Shown here: positions 20,491-29,285 of the stretch, piece by piece
How positions within the stretch are numbered: position 1 is the first letter of the stretch
How the letters are laid out: every line of letters starts with the position of its first letter
Assembly (NCBI RefSeq): GCF_001697225.1
Contig: NZ_CP014671.1
Location: forward strand, 2,666,001-2,730,000
Direction of reading: 5' to 3'
DNA length: 64,000 bases
DNA from: Immundisolibacter cernigliae
Lineage (GTDB): Bacteria > Pseudomonadota > Gammaproteobacteria > Immundisolibacterales > Immundisolibacteraceae
Notes under the pieces: model-generated
What the model saw: only the letters and a program-made list of their open reading frames with translations
Told to the model about the DNA's origin: nothing
Databases searched by the model: none
Made by a program: the position numbers and the translations under genes

Positions 20491-21759
20491 TCAGCCTGGT
20501 TCCAGGTACGGATTGATCAGCGCCAGCGTGCGGGCGGTGGCGCCGCGGTGCTGGGCGACCAGCGCCTGCGCGGCTTGGCCCATGACCGCCCGGCGCGCGG
20601 GGTCGGCCAGCAGGGCCATGAGCCGGGCGGCGAGGTCTGCGTCGTTTGTCACCTGTTGGCCGGCTGCGGCCGCCAGTACCAGATCGCGCAGTTCGGCAAA
20701 GTTGTTCATGTGCGGGCCGAACAGCGATGGCTTGCCCAGCTGCGCCGGTTCGATCAGGTTGTGCCCGCCGCGGGCGGTCGGGCTGGTGCCAAGGCTGCCG
20801 CCCACGAACACGATGTCCGCGGCGGCCATCAGCGATGGCAGTTCGCCCAGGCTGTCGGCCAGGTACACCGCGCATCGCTGAGCGTCGTCGGCGCTGCGCA
20901 GCGCCGTGGCCCAGCCCTGCTCCCGGCACAGGCGCACGACCTCGGCAAAACGCTGTGGATGACGCGGCGCCAGAATCAGGACCGCGTCCGGGTGTCCGGC
21001 GCGCAGCAGGCGGTGCGCGGACAGGGCTGCCTGCTCCTCGCCGGCATGGGTGCTGGCGGCCAGCCAGACTGGCCGTCCTTCGCCCAGCCGTTGGCGCAGG
21101 GCCAGGCCGGGGGCAGGATCCGGCGCGGCAGCATCGAACTTCAGGTTGCCGGTGACGGTCAGTCGCCCGGGCGGCAGGCCCAGCGCGCGCAGGCGTTCAC
21201 CGTCTGCCGCGGTCTGGGCGCCGACTGCGGCGAGGCGCTCCAGCGTTTGCCGGGTCAGCTGTGGCCAGCGCCCGTAACCGCGGGCCGACCGGGGCGACAG
21301 GCGAGCGTTGGCCAGCAGCAGGGGGATTTGCAGTGCCTGCGCGGTGGCGTACAGGTTCGGCCACAGTTCGGTTTCAAGGATGATGCCAAGGCGCGGGCGC
21401 TGGCGGCCAAGGAAGCGCTGCACGGCGCCCGGCAGGTCATAGGGCAGGTAGCAATGCGCCACGCTGTCGCCGACTCGACTGCGCAGCTGCGCCGAGCCGG
21501 TCGGGGTGGTGGTGGTGACCAGCAGCGGCAGGTCAGGACGTGCGTGTTGCAGGGCGCCGATCAACGGCAGAGCCGCGTTGACTTCGCCCACCGATACGGC
21601 GTGCAGCCATACTCCGCCGGGTGGGCCGGGTGTGATGAAGCCAAGCCGCTGCGGCCAGCGCTGGCGGTAGGCCGGTGTGTGCCTGCTGCGCCACAGCAGG
21701 CGGCCGAAGGCCAGCGGTACGCTGGCAGTCAAAAGTAAGGAATACACACGACGATGCAC
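20491..21759 (-). CDS. waaA: 3-deoxy-D-manno-octulosonic acid (Kdo) transferase
   Basis: The 422-residue GT-B enzyme attaches Kdo residues to the lipid A precursor at the inner membrane. An N-terminal hydrophobic anchor (about 7-20) is followed by VWLHAVSVGE, the LVTTTTPTG segment, AASTHAGEE and the C-terminal VGGSL...GGHNLIEPA. All are hallmarks of WaaA. The start is a GTG that overlaps, head to head, the ATG of the LPS-kinase-like gene. It is convergent with tolC. Confidence 0.95.
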   Translation of the reverse strand: MHRRVYSLLLTASVPLAFGRLLWRSRHTPAYRQRWPQRLGFITPGPPGGVWLHAVSVGEVNAALPLIGALQHARPDLPLLVTTTTPTGSAQLRSRVGDSVAHCYLPYDLPGAVQRFLGRQRPRLGIILETELWPNLYATAQALQIPLLLANARLSPRSARGYGRWPQLTRQTLERLAAVGAQTAADGERLRALGLPPGRLTVTGNLKFDAAAPDPAPGLALRQRLGEGRPVWLAASTHAGEEQAALSAHRLLRAGHPDAVLILAPRHPQRFAEVVRLCREQGWATALRSADDAQRCAVYLADSLGELPSLMAAADIVFVGGSLGTSPTARGGHNLIEPAQLGKPSLFGPHMNNFAELRDLVLAAAAGQQVTNDADLAARLMALLADPARRAVMGQAAQALVAQHRGATARTLALINPYLEPG

Positions 21760-22521
21760 GACAGTGTCTCTGGGCTAGAGCACAGACGATCAGGCGACGG
21801 GCGCCGGTCGCGCCGGATTTCCGCCCTGCGTCTGCAACGGTTGCTGGATGCGGCGCACGTGCTGGAACGCGACGCCTTTGGCGTGAAGGTGGCGCAGCTT
21901 CCATCGGGAACCATCCTGAAGCTGTTTCGGCGCAAGCGCCGCCTGTCGTCGGCGGCCTGGCGGCCGTATGGACAACGCTTTGTGCAGAACGCCATCGGTC
22001 TGGCGCGCTGCGAAGTGCCCACCGTGCAGGTGCGGGCGTTTTTCCAGTGTCCGGAGGCGGGCCGCCATGTGGTGGCCTACCGGCCACTCGCCGGGGAGGT
22101 ATTGCGCCACCGCCTGGCCGGTGGCGGGTTGGTGGATTGGGCACAGCTGGCGCGTTTCATGGCTGAGTTGCATCGGCGAGGGGTTTATTTCCGTTCGCTG
22201 CATGGCGGCAACATCGTGTGCCTGCCCGGTGGCGGCTTCGGCCTGATCGACATTGCCGATCTGCGGCTGCTGCGGCCCCCGCTGGGGGTGGCGCGCCGGA
22301 CGCGTAATCTGCGCCCCCTGCTGCGGGACGCGTCTTTGCAGGTCTTGCGACTACCGGCGGTGTTTGGCGAGTTCATCGAGGCTTACTGCGGTGCGGCGGG
22401 CATGACGCCGCTTTCGACCGCGGTGTTTCGTCGCTTCGCCTGGCGACAGTGGGCGCGTTGCGGGGCTCAGTTGTCGGGCAATTCGGCGTCCGGTTCCAGA
22501 TCCGCAGCCGGCACCCGGTAG
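21754..22521 (+). CDS. LPS core kinase-like protein (toluene-tolerance / WaaP-Kdo kinase superfamily)
   Basis: The 255-residue protein kinase-like fold has ILKLFRRKR (candidate ATP Lys), the catalytic-loop equivalent HRRGVYFRSLHGGN and GLIDIADL in the metal-binding position. It lies head to head with waaA, the usual place for this family in pseudomonads, so it probably phosphorylates the LPS inner core in the cytoplasm. The HRD aspartate position reads Ser, as I recall for this subfamily. The C-terminal 18 codons overlap yacG on the other strand. A later in-frame start is possible because the first 25 residues look non-conserved. Confidence 0.7.
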   Translation: MHDSVSGLEHRRSGDGRRSRRISALRLQRLLDAAHVLERDAFGVKVAQLPSGTILKLFRRKRRLSSAAWRPYGQRFVQNAIGLARCEVPTVQVRAFFQCPEAGRHVVAYRPLAGEVLRHRLAGGGLVDWAQLARFMAELHRRGVYFRSLHGGNIVCLPGGGFGLIDIADLRLLRPPLGVARRTRNLRPLLRDASLQVLRLPAVFGEFIEAYCGAAGMTPLSTAVFRRFAWRQWARCGAQLSGNSASGSRSAAGTR

Positions 22522-22652
22522 TCGCCATTCAGCCAACTGCCCAGGTCAGCCATCTTGCAGCGCTCGCTGCAGAACGGTCGGTAGGGGTTCTCCACCGACC
22601 AGACGGTTGGCTTCCTGCAGGTTGGGCAGGGCTGCTTCACAGGCTGCAGCAC
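22467..22652 (-). CDS. yacG: DNA gyrase inhibitor YacG (zinc-binding)
   Basis: This small protein (61 residues from the GTG at 22652; GTG at 22640 overlapping the zapD stop is the alternative) has the zinc ligands CPTC and FCSERC and the family core KMADLGSWLNGDYRVP. It binds GyrB and inhibits gyrase. The acidic C-terminus is typical. It is the last gene of the pilB-to-yacG run and overlaps zapD by 16 bases, so translational coupling is likely. Its 3' end overlaps the convergent LPS-kinase-like gene by 55 bases. Confidence 0.88.
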   Translation of the reverse strand: MLQPVKQPCPTCRKPTVWSVENPYRPFCSERCKMADLGSWLNGDYRVPAADLEPDAELPDN

Positions 22653-23410
22653 ATGAGGCGAAACGGCACGTCCTCGTCCGCCGGCTGCGGCTTGCCGCAC
22701 TCGGCATAGCGCACGAAGCGGATCGAGAAACGGTGCCGGCCGGCACTGATCTCCGGGTAGTACTGGCTGCCCAAGGGCAGCAGGATCCGCAACAGCTGAT
22801 GCGGCAGGTTGGTGTCCAGCGAGCGCTGGTAGAAGCCCAACTGCGCCGACTCGGCGGCGGCGGCGGCAGACTGGCGTATCAACTCCAGGATCAGGCGGGT
22901 CGCGCTGCCAAGGCTGGTGAACGGATCGCTCCAGGCGGCGATGTCCTGTTGGCGTTTGGCGACCGGCTGTGCCAGCCAGTGCCGGTAGGCGGGTTGGTCG
23001 AAATCGCAGTTGCCCAGGGCCAGGTTGTGGCGCTTGCGCAGCTGCCCGATCATGTCGCTTTCCAGCAGCGCCTGGGCAAACGGCAGGCGCAGGCCGTGCA
23101 GGCGGTCGATCTCGCCGTCGAGCTGTTCCAGTACCTCCTGCAGGCGTCCGCGATCGACGTCCGGCGCGCTTTGCATGGCGGTCAGGATGCCGGCCAGGCG
23201 CTCCAGTTCCTTGACGACTTCGGCGCGCAGGTCACTGCGCGTGAGCAGGTCGGCCAGATCCAGCAGATGCAGCACGGCGGCCCGGTGGTGCCACACCTGA
23301 TCGCCGCCCAGGCTGTCGTGCAGGTTGCGCAGCACGAACTCGATCCGCAGCAACATGCGCATGCGCTCGTTGAGCGGTTGCTCGTAGGCGACGAAATCGG
23401 GTGGATTCAT
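22637..23410 (-). CDS. zapD: cell division protein ZapD
   Basis: The 257-residue ZapD/YacF protein bundles FtsZ filaments at the divisome. Visible family segments are YEQPLNERMRMLLRIE at the N-terminus, the helical middle with SDMIGQLRKRHN, and the C-terminal YYPEISAGRHRFSIRF strand region. It lies 35 bases downstream of coaE and overlaps yacG. The order coaE-zapD-yacG is conserved across gammaproteobacteria and supports the call. Confidence 0.95.
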   Translation of the reverse strand: MNPPDFVAYEQPLNERMRMLLRIEFVLRNLHDSLGGDQVWHHRAAVLHLLDLADLLTRSDLRAEVVKELERLAGILTAMQSAPDVDRGRLQEVLEQLDGEIDRLHGLRLPFAQALLESDMIGQLRKRHNLALGNCDFDQPAYRHWLAQPVAKRQQDIAAWSDPFTSLGSATRLILELIRQSAAAAAESAQLGFYQRSLDTNLPHQLLRILLPLGSQYYPEISAGRHRFSIRFVRYAECGKPQPADEDVPFRLMCCSL

Positions 23411-23445
23411 AACCCGCCAAGGGTGCCCGTCGGGGCGCGTGGATG

Positions 23446-24048
23446 CTAGCTTTGCCCGGCCAGTTCGAGATAGCGCAGATGCATGCTATCCAGTTGGCGC
23501 TGCAGGGCGGTAACGTCGGTGGCATTGTCGACCACGTCATCCGCAGCTTCAAGCCTGCGCGCGCGGGATGCCTGCGCGGCCAGCATCGCCTGGCACTGCT
23601 CGGCGCTCATCCCGTCGCGCTGCATCAGGCGTGCAACCTGCACTTCCACGGGTACGTCGATCACCAGGACGCGGTGTACCAGTGCGCGCAGGGCGGCCGA
23701 TTCGATCAGCAGCGGCACGGCAAGAATGCAATAAGGGCCGCGGACCTGTTGCAGGCGGGCGCGAATCTCGGTCTGGATCAGTGGGTGCAGGATGGCTTCC
23801 AGGCGGCGCCGTTCGGCCGGGTCGGCAAATACCACCTCTCGCAGTCGTCGGCGGTCCAGCGTGCCGTCGGCCTGCAGTATCTGCGAACCGAACGCGGCGA
23901 CTACGGCGGCCAGTCCGGGCGTGCCGGCGGCCACGACATCGCGGGCCACCTCGTCGGCGTCGATGACCGGCACGCCACGTTCCTGGAAAAACGCCGTGGC
24001 CGTGGACTTGCCCGCCGCGATGCCGCCGGTCAGACCGATCACCAGCAT
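23446..24048 (-). CDS. coaE: dephospho-CoA kinase
   Basis: The 200-residue P-loop kinase catalyses the last step of CoA synthesis. The Walker A GLTGGIAAGKST lies at the N-terminus; DADEVARDV and the adenine-side VLVIDVP...RLMQRDGMS lid follow. The ATG shares one base with the pilD stop (TGATG on the minus strand), giving tight coupling to the prepilin peptidase. Upstream open frame in the same phase overlaps pilD and is not real. Confidence 0.95.
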   Translation of the reverse strand: MLVIGLTGGIAAGKSTATAFFQERGVPVIDADEVARDVVAAGTPGLAAVVAAFGSQILQADGTLDRRRLREVVFADPAERRRLEAILHPLIQTEIRARLQQVRGPYCILAVPLLIESAALRALVHRVLVIDVPVEVQVARLMQRDGMSAEQCQAMLAAQASRARRLEAADDVVDNATDVTALQRQLDSMHLRYLELAGQS

Positions 24049-24890
24049 CACAGCGCCGCCTGCCAGTACGCCGCGCGCAGCGCTTCGCCCCACATCAGGT
24101 TGATCCAGCCGGCGACGGCCAGAAATGGCCCGAACGGGAACGGCTGCTGCCGATTCCGGCCCTGGTGCAGGATGGCGCCAAGGCCGTAGACGGTTCCGAC
24201 CAGGGAGGCGAGCAGGATGCACGCCGGCAGCGCCTGCCAGCCGAGCCAGGCGCCCAGCAGCGCCAGCAGCTTGAAGTCGCCGTAACCCATGCCTTCCTTG
24301 CCGGTCAGCCACTTGAACAGGTGATACACCAGCCACAGGACAAGATAGCCGGCCACCGCGCCGATGACCGCCGAGCGCAGGTCCGTGAAGGTGCCGCCCA
24401 GGTTCACCAGCAAACCGGCCCAGATGCCCGGCAGCGTGATCGCATCCGGCAGCAGCATGTGGTCGATATCGATCAGGGTGAGTGTCAGCAGCGTCAGGCT
24501 CAGGCCGATTGCCGCCACGGCGGTGATGCCGGGTCCAAAGCGCACGGCTACCGCGGCAGCCAGCACACCGGCGGTCAGCTCCAGCAGCGGATAACGGGCC
24601 GATATCGGTGCCTTGCAGGCGGCGCAGCGACCGCGCAGCCACAGCCAGCCCAGCAGGGGGATGTTGTGGCGCCAGGCAATCGGCGCCTTGCAGTGTGGGC
24701 AGTGCGAGGCTGGCGCGAGCAGGTCGTAGCGGCCTTCTGCCGCCGCGCCGCCGCAATCGACCTGCCACTGTCGCTGCAGCATCACCGGCAGGCGATGCAC
24801 GACCACGTTCAGGAAACTGCCGACCAGCAACCCAAGCAGCAGACAAACACCGGCAAACAGCGCCGGGCTACCCAGCAGTGTGCCCAGCAC
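24048..24890 (-). CDS. pilD: type IV prepilin peptidase / N-methyltransferase
   Basis: The 280-residue polytopic membrane enzyme cleaves prepilin leaders and methylates the new N-terminus. The two zinc-type CxxC pairs (CPHC, CAAC) lie in the cytoplasmic loop near residues 64-90. The aspartyl protease motifs DIDHMLLPD and GYGDFKLLALLGAWLG are both intact. About eight membrane helices are evident. It follows pilC after eight bases and overlaps coaE by one base. Confidence 0.96.
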   Translation of the reverse strand: MLGTLLGSPALFAGVCLLLGLLVGSFLNVVVHRLPVMLQRQWQVDCGGAAAEGRYDLLAPASHCPHCKAPIAWRHNIPLLGWLWLRGRCAACKAPISARYPLLELTAGVLAAAVAVRFGPGITAVAAIGLSLTLLTLTLIDIDHMLLPDAITLPGIWAGLLVNLGGTFTDLRSAVIGAVAGYLVLWLVYHLFKWLTGKEGMGYGDFKLLALLGAWLGWQALPACILLASLVGTVYGLGAILHQGRNRQQPFPFGPFLAVAGWINLMWGEALRAAYWQAAL

Positions 24891-24898
24891 CGACCCGC

Positions 24899-26134
24899 TC
24901 AGAAAACGGAGGCGAGCTTGAAGATGGGCAGATACATGGCGATCACCAGGCCGCCGACGATCACGCCAAGCACCGACATGATCAGCGGCTCCATCAGGCT
25001 GGTGAGGCGGTTGACCATCTGGTCGACTTCGTCTTCGTAAAAATCGGCTACCTTGCCGAGCATGTGATCGACGGAGCCGGATTCCTCGCCGATCGACACC
25101 ATCTGGTTGACCATGTGCGCGAACAGGTTGGTGTTTTCCATCGACACGTGCAGGCTGCTGCCGGTTGCCACCTCATCACGGATTTGGCGTATGCCTTTCT
25201 CGTAGACCACGTTGCCGGCGGCGCGGGCCACCGAATCCATGGCTTCCACCAGCGGCACGCCGGCACCGAACATGGTCGACAGGGTGCGTGCATAACGGGC
25301 CACGGCACCCTTGCGAATGATTTCGCCGATCAGCGGGATGCGCAGCACGGCTGCGTCCAGGAAATCACGAAACCGTTCGGAGCGCCGATGTGCCTGTACG
25401 GAGCCGATGACGGCGCCCACGACCACCAGTATGGCAATCCACCACCACTGGCGAAAGCCGCGTGACAACTCGACCACCCACGCGGTGAGGGCTGGCAGGT
25501 CGGCACCGAAACCCTTGAAAAGGCTCTCGAACTGCGGGATCACGAACACCAGCAGGATACTGGTGACGATGAAGCCGACCGCGATCACGGCCGCCGGGTA
25601 GAACATGGCCGAGCGAATCTTGCGCTTGAGCGATTCGGATTTTTCGAGGTACACGGACAGCTTGGCCAGCACCCCGTCGAGGATGCCGGCCTGCTCGCCG
25701 GCCGCCACCAGGTTGACGTACAGCTCGTTGAACTGGCGCGGGTGCCGGGCAAGCGCCTCGTGCAGGCTCAGGCCGCCCTCGACCTGGGTCTTGATGGCCA
25801 TCAGCAGTTCGGTCATGGCCGGGTTGTCGTGGCCGCGGCCGATGATGTCGAACGAGGACACCATCGGCACGCCGGCTTCGAGCATGGTGGCCAGCTGGCG
25901 GGTGAAGTAGGCGACGTCCGCGGCGGAGACTTTCTGGCGCGTCTCGAACAGGGCCGACTTGCGCCGCACCCGCGCCCGCAGCACGCCACGCTTGCGCAGC
26001 TGCTCGCGTACGTAAAGTTCATCGGCGCTCTTGATCTGGCCCGACAGTCGCTTGCCGGTGCGGTCGAAGCCGTTCCAGGTGAAGGTGCTGATGCGGTCGC
26101 TGGGTGCGGTGCGAGCGGCGGTGCGAGCAGCCAT
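24899..26134 (-). CDS. pilC: type IV pilus inner-membrane platform protein
   Basis: The 411-residue GspF/PilC family protein has two GspF domains, each with membrane helices. The first has FTRQLATMLEAGVPMV; the second has YARTLSTMFGAGVPLVEAM and a final hydrophobic segment ending in PIFKLASVF. It anchors pilus assembly at the inner membrane and contacts PilB. The N-terminal Ala/Arg-rich stretch before FTWNGFDR may be shorter if a later start is used. It is separated from pilB by eight bases. Confidence 0.95.
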   Translation of the reverse strand: MAARTAARTAPSDRISTFTWNGFDRTGKRLSGQIKSADELYVREQLRKRGVLRARVRRKSALFETRQKVSAADVAYFTRQLATMLEAGVPMVSSFDIIGRGHDNPAMTELLMAIKTQVEGGLSLHEALARHPRQFNELYVNLVAAGEQAGILDGVLAKLSVYLEKSESLKRKIRSAMFYPAAVIAVGFIVTSILLVFVIPQFESLFKGFGADLPALTAWVVELSRGFRQWWWIAILVVVGAVIGSVQAHRRSERFRDFLDAAVLRIPLIGEIIRKGAVARYARTLSTMFGAGVPLVEAMDSVARAAGNVVYEKGIRQIRDEVATGSSLHVSMENTNLFAHMVNQMVSIGEESGSVDHMLGKVADFYEDEVDQMVNRLTSLMEPLIMSVLGVIVGGLVIAMYLPIFKLASVF

Positions 26135-26142
26135 GGCGGTGC

Positions 26143-27870
26143 TTATTCCTTGGTGATGCGGTGGATCTCGCTCAGGCTGGTGACGCCCTCGCGGACCTTG
26201 TCCAGACCGGCCTGTATCAAGTCGGCGATGCCTTCGTGTTTGGCCTGGGCAGCGATTTCGATGTCGGAGGCTTCGCGCGTGATGAGCTTGCGCATGTCAT
26301 CCGAGATCGTCATGACCTGATAGATACCGATACGCCCCTTGTAGCCGTCGGTACAGCGGTCGCAGCCGACCGCTTCATAGATCGTCAGACCGGCGTCGAT
26401 TTCTTCCTCGCCGAAACCTTCCTTGAGCAGGGTCTGGCGTGGCAACTCCAGTGGTCGCTTGCATACCTTGCACAGGCGCCGCGCCAGACGCTGCGCCATG
26501 ATCAGGTTCAGCGCAGCGGCCACGTTGTAGGATGGCACGCCCATGTTGATCAGGCGCGTGATGGTCTGCGGGGCGTCGTTGGTGTGCAGCGTGGCCAGCA
26601 CCATGTGTCCGGTCTGGGCTGCCTTGACCGCAATCTCGGCCGTTTCAAGATCACGAATCTCGCCGATCAGGATCACGTCCGGATCCTGGCGCAGGAACGA
26701 TCGCAGGGCCGCCGCAAAGGTGAGACCGGCCTTGACGTTGACGTTGACCTGGTTGACCCCTTCCATGACGATCTCGACCGGGTCTTCAGCGGTCGAAATG
26801 TTGATGCCGGGTTGGTTCAGTTCCTTCAGCCCGGCATACAGCGTCATCGTTTTGCCGCTGCCGGTGGGGCCGGTGATCAGCACCATGCCGTATGGCTTTT
26901 GCAGGTTGTGTTCGAACAGCTCCCGCTGAGCCGGGTTGAATCCCAGCTCGTCGACGGTCAGCAGTCCGTTGCCACCGTCCAGAACGCGCATGACGATCTT
27001 CTCGCCGTACAGGGTCGGGCAGGTGCTGACACGAAGATCCACCGCCCGGTTGCGCGACACCTTCAGCTTGATGCGTCCGTCCTGCGGCACGCGTCGCTCG
27101 GCAATGTCCAGGCGCGCCAGCACCTTGATGCGGGCCGCCAGGCGATTGGCCAGGCCCGGCGGTGGCGCCGCCATCTCGCGCAGGATGCCGTCCACGCGGT
27201 AGCGGACCCGATAGCGCTTCTCATACGGTTCGAAATGCAGGTCGGAAGCGCCCTTGCTGATCGCATCCAGCAGCAGTTTGTTGACGTAGCGCACGACCGG
27301 GGCGTCGTCGACGTCGATGTTGCTGGTGCCGGCGCCCGGGTCGTTTTCCTCGTCCTGCACGACCAGGGCGTCCAGGTCGGCGTCGTTGATTTCGTCCAGC
27401 GGCTGGTTTTCGGAGTTGGCAAGCACCTTGGTCAGCAGGGCCGACAGCTTGTCGTGCGGCACCAGCACTGCCTCGGTGCTCAGGCCGGAGCTGAACTTGA
27501 TCTCGTCCAGGGCCCGGTAGTCGGTCGGATCGGACACCGCCGCAAACAGCCGGTTGCCGCGCCGGAAAAGCGGCAGGGCGCGGTATTTGCGGATGATCTG
27601 GTCGCTCACGCCGTGCAGACTGAGCAGCTCGGCGTCGAAGGCGTCCAGGTCGAACACCGGAAGACCGAACTCGCTGGAGGCGCACAGCGCGATCTGCGCC
27701 GCGTCCAGTCCTGTCGTCTCGACCAGGTAGGCTACGAGGGGTGTCTCGCGGGCCGCCGCGATATCGCTGGCGTGCGCCGCCTCTGCCTCGCTCAGCAGTC
27801 CATCCCTGGCAAGGCGCTTGGCGAGCCCGATCAGGCTCAGTCGGGTGCTGGGAGTTGCCATTTGTGCCAT
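26143..27870 (-). CDS. pilB: type IV pilus extension ATPase
   Basis: The 575-residue GspE/PilB hexameric ATPase powers pilin polymerisation. An N-terminal MshEN-like region precedes the ATPase core with Walker A GPTGSGKT, an Asp box, Walker B LIGEIRDLETAEIA and a His box (ATLHTND). The zinc tetracysteine CxxC...CxxC (CKVCKRP and CDRCTDG) is complete. It is first in the pilBCD-coaE-zapD-yacG run and has a plausible extended -10 about 50 bases upstream. No pilin gene is adjacent. Confidence 0.96.
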   Translation of the reverse strand: MAQMATPSTRLSLIGLAKRLARDGLLSEAEAAHASDIAAARETPLVAYLVETTGLDAAQIALCASSEFGLPVFDLDAFDAELLSLHGVSDQIIRKYRALPLFRRGNRLFAAVSDPTDYRALDEIKFSSGLSTEAVLVPHDKLSALLTKVLANSENQPLDEINDADLDALVVQDEENDPGAGTSNIDVDDAPVVRYVNKLLLDAISKGASDLHFEPYEKRYRVRYRVDGILREMAAPPPGLANRLAARIKVLARLDIAERRVPQDGRIKLKVSRNRAVDLRVSTCPTLYGEKIVMRVLDGGNGLLTVDELGFNPAQRELFEHNLQKPYGMVLITGPTGSGKTMTLYAGLKELNQPGINISTAEDPVEIVMEGVNQVNVNVKAGLTFAAALRSFLRQDPDVILIGEIRDLETAEIAVKAAQTGHMVLATLHTNDAPQTITRLINMGVPSYNVAAALNLIMAQRLARRLCKVCKRPLELPRQTLLKEGFGEEEIDAGLTIYEAVGCDRCTDGYKGRIGIYQVMTISDDMRKLITREASDIEIAAQAKHEGIADLIQAGLDKVREGVTSLSEIHRITKE

Positions 27871-28184
27871 CTGTGTCGTGCGGTTGCCATGGATTCCCTC
27901 ATCCCTCCGAGGCGTGGCTACTATAACAATGCGAGGGGTGCAAACTCACCCATCGGGCACATCGGCATGATGTATGTCCCCACCCGCGAGTGGTCAAGCC
28001 GCTCTCCTGGCAGGACTTATCGGTCCGCCGCGCGAAATGTTGAGCGCGGGATCGCCGCTGGGGCCGACTGAACAATGCTTCGGGGCGCTAGTTCGCGCAA
28101 GGCGATCCAGTACGGCGCCCTGCCTGGGGTAAGTTGCACACTGTGGGTCGTGGGCCCGGTTTTTTTGGCGCATCAGGATGAAAC
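27871..28184. other. divergent intergenic region between pilB and the bicupin gene
   Basis: About 310 bases without a convincing gene. It holds the pilB -10 element on the minus strand near 27920-27928, a small hairpin CGCGC/GCGCG near 28033-28052, and a run of seven T residues near 28159 just before the bicupin gene. I looked for a tRNA T-arm (GTTCGA with paired arms) and for SRP or 6S RNA signatures and saw none. Confidence 0.5.
27920..27928 (-). promoter_or_regulatory. extended -10 promoter element for pilB
   Basis: On the minus strand TG-T-TATAGT matches an extended -10 (five of six to TATAAT plus TGn). It would give a leader of roughly 40 bases. No sigma54 GG-N10-GC pair with correct spacing is present, unlike many pilin promoters. 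Confidence 0.45.
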
Positions 28185-29174
28185 ATGCGTAGAAGCAAAA
28201 TACTGGCAGCGTTGCTGCTTGCCGGCAGTGCGCAGGCGGCGGCCGAGGATCCGCGTCTGCACCCCGGGCAGTTGCGTCTGCTGGCTTTGGATTGGGCGCA
28301 GTTGCGGGAAGTCGTGCCCGGCGCGGTCTACATGCGGCACTGGTTTGGCACCGATCAGAGCACCGCGCTGTTTCGGTTTCCGCCCGCCGCGGCGTCGGCG
28401 GCACCTGCCGCGTTGGCTTTCCATAGTCACGGTACCGAACTGGCGGTGCAGGTGGCGGGTGATTCGGAAATCGTCGACGAGCGTGGGCGCCGTTATCCCT
28501 TGCGGGAAGGCGACGTGGTGCTGGTAAAGGCCAACGTGCGCCACACCGGCACCTTTGGCGGCACCGAGAATCGCATCTTGAGCGTGGTGACGCCGGCTCG
28601 TCCGGAGTATTCACCCGAAGACGGTGCCGCGTATTTCCCGGGGCATGGCCAGCCTGCCGCCAAGGCCGCGCCGCCGCGCACGGACTACACGGGCCCGACC
28701 GTGCGCACGCTGTTCAACCTCGGCACCGTGGAGCCGACCTTGCTGTCCTACGCGGGCGGCGGCGTCGCGTTTCGTCACTGGCACGGCGACGACGTGAGTG
28801 TGGCGGTGACACGCCTGCGGGCCGATGGTTCCGGGCACGTCGCCGCCGCCCATGCCGTGCACGGGGAAGAGGTTGCATGGGTGGTACGAGGCCAGATGGC
28901 GTACGCGCTGACCGGTGGCGCGCGGGTGACGGCCAACGCGGGACAGGCAGTCTTTCTGCCGCCCTACCGGGCGCACAGTGCACAGTGTCTGGCGGCCGAG
29001 TGCCTGATCGTGTCGTGGCATGGCCCGCGGCGCGACGAGTGGGGCGTGCCGGGCAGTCTGCCGCCGTTGCGCTTTGTCACCACCGGCGCAGGCGCCGTGG
29101 TGGTGCCGGTCAAGGTACAGTGTCCCTGCGAAGCGTCGACGGCCGCCGCCGGACCGGCAGGTGGCGGCCGATAG
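28185..29174 (+). CDS. secreted two-domain cupin protein, function unknown
   Basis: The 329-residue protein has a signal peptide (cleavage near AQAAA, residue 20) and two cupin barrels. The first (about 60-135) has FHSHGTE as its metal-ligand start; the second (about 190-300) has HAVHGEE with a later His (YRAHSAQC). Both look able to bind a metal ion. Such bicupins include dioxygenases, decarboxylases and binding proteins; nothing here decides. Four Cys lie in the second half and could pair in the periplasm. It precedes an RND adaptor by about 110 bases on the same strand. Confidence 0.65.
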   Translation: MRRSKILAALLLAGSAQAAAEDPRLHPGQLRLLALDWAQLREVVPGAVYMRHWFGTDQSTALFRFPPAAASAAPAALAFHSHGTELAVQVAGDSEIVDERGRRYPLREGDVVLVKANVRHTGTFGGTENRILSVVTPARPEYSPEDGAAYFPGHGQPAAKAAPPRTDYTGPTVRTLFNLGTVEPTLLSYAGGGVAFRHWHGDDVSVAVTRLRADGSGHVAAAHAVHGEEVAWVVRGQMAYALTGGARVTANAGQAVFLPPYRAHSAQCLAAECLIVSWHGPRRDEWGVPGSLPPLRFVTTGAGAVVVPVKVQCPCEASTAAAGPAGGGR

Positions 29175-29285
29175 CGGGCGACGCCAGCGCTTATCGGGTC
29201 GCGCGACGGGGCGTTTTTCATTTCGACGTCGGGCCTCGTGGCGCCTGGCAAACATTACATTTCAAATTCCAAGGATCGGGGTTTC

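Noticed and set aside
27871-28184. tRNA, 6S or SRP RNA, or a sigma54 promoter before pilB
   Set aside because: No T-arm sequence, no SRP loop, and no GG/GC pair with 10-base spacing.
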